Assembly (NCBI RefSeq): GCF_014195325.1
Contig: NZ_JACIBK010000006.1
Span: 1 to 64,000 of the forward strand
DNA length: 64,000 nt
Reading direction: 5' to 3'
Origin: Rhizobium sp. BK650
GTDB taxonomy: Bacteria; Pseudomonadota; Alphaproteobacteria; Rhizobiales; Rhizobiaceae
Under the pieces are notes generated by a model. It was not told where the DNA came from and did not search any database. It saw only the letters and a program-made list of their open reading frames with translations. Shown in pieces: positions 63,800 to 64,000 of the stretch (positions are counted from its first letter, which is position 1; each line of letters opens with the position of its first letter). Made by a program: the position numbers and the translations under genes.

Positions 63800-64000
63800 T
63801 TAGGCTTTCGGAGCTGCTGTCTGTGGCAGGAAATGGATTGTCGTCTGGTTGACGAGCAGGATCAGGCACGCGGCGAAGACGGTCGCAAAGAGCCTGTCTA
63901 GCAGCGCGGAGGCCGGCAGAGCATGATCGGCGCTTCCCATCGCCATCATCATCAGTGGTGTCATGACGACCGAATAGGCAAGATAGTTCCTGGCCCGAAG
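63800..64000 (-). CDS. FUSC-family transporter, C-terminal fragment (partial)
   Basis: The last 66 residues of a minus-strand membrane protein whose 5' part lies outside the window. The segment RNYLAYSVVMTPLMMMAMG and a following hydrophobic helix (LLDRLFATVFAACLILLVN) match the end of FUSC/aromatic-acid-exporter-type proteins (YccS, YhcP). It converges on the alanine-rich gene. Confidence 0.65.
   Translation of the reverse strand, partial: LRARNYLAYSVVMTPLMMMAMGSADHALPASALLDRLFATVFAACLILLVNQTTIHFLPQTAAPKA

Overview
The window looks like a chromosomal segment of a Rhizobiaceae alphaproteobacterium, most likely Rhizobium or a close relative. The signs are moderately high GC with alphaproteobacterial codon use, a sulfolipid sqdBDC cluster, the block tolQRAB-pal-cpoB-tilS-ftsH-glmM, a serC leader hairpin ahead of serC-serA, a cobalamin riboswitch ahead of cbtBA, and degenerate intergenic repeats of the RIME kind. 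I found no prophage, complete insertion sequence, CRISPR array or rRNA. One tRNA (Met, CAT) is present.

Layout. 1-5.8 kb: small envelope or hypothetical genes, an RsuA/RluB-type pseudouridine synthase coupled to a phosphoribosyltransferase, an SLC13/TrkA-C permease and purC. 5.8-12.6 kb: a TetR regulator and a tripartite RND efflux pump resembling Agrobacterium AmeR-AmeABC, closed by a terminator. 12.7-20.2 kb: a tightly packed operon of a LacI regulator, a polyamine-type ABC importer, a nucleoside hydrolase and an adenine deaminase, which I read as a purine nucleoside uptake and salvage system. 20.2-23.4 kb: an M20 amidohydrolase, an ArsR-AHSA1 pair with operator-like palindromes inside its promoter, and a molybdopterin oxidoreductase. 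23.4-25.9 kb: a cobalamin-riboswitch cobalt locus (cbtB, cbtA, an unrecognised envelope protein) with a divergent phosphatase that has CHG in place of RHG. 26-37 kb: housekeeping and signalling genes (GGDEF-EAL, Pit, ackA, LysR, UspA, tRNA-Met, mnmA, a DMT exporter) plus small proteins.

37.1-40.5 kb holds a D-lactate-type dehydrogenase and a lactate permease, preceded by gene-poor sequence and flanked by near-identical 16-bp direct repeats, so it may be an inserted module. 40.5-49.4 kb: a PAS-GGDEF-EAL protein, serC-serA, a multiply frameshifted gene, a RopB/Omp25-like porin-family protein and glmM. 49.6-59.8 kb: ftsH, tilS, cpoB, pal, tolB, an extra TolA-C-like protein, tolA, tolR, tolQ and ybgC, all on the minus strand. 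59.9-62.9 kb: sqdB-sqdD-sqdC on the plus strand. The end holds a disordered hypothetical protein and the C-terminus of a FUSC-type transporter.

Most interesting for follow-up: the purine operon with its candidate LacI operator; the riboswitch-linked cobalt locus with an unassigned third gene; the stand-alone TolA-C paralogue between tolA and tolB; the AmeR-like operator before the efflux genes; the repeat-flanked lactate module; and the frameshifted gene at 46.2-46.7 kb. Start codons were chosen by ribosome binding site and family alignment from memory; no database search was possible.
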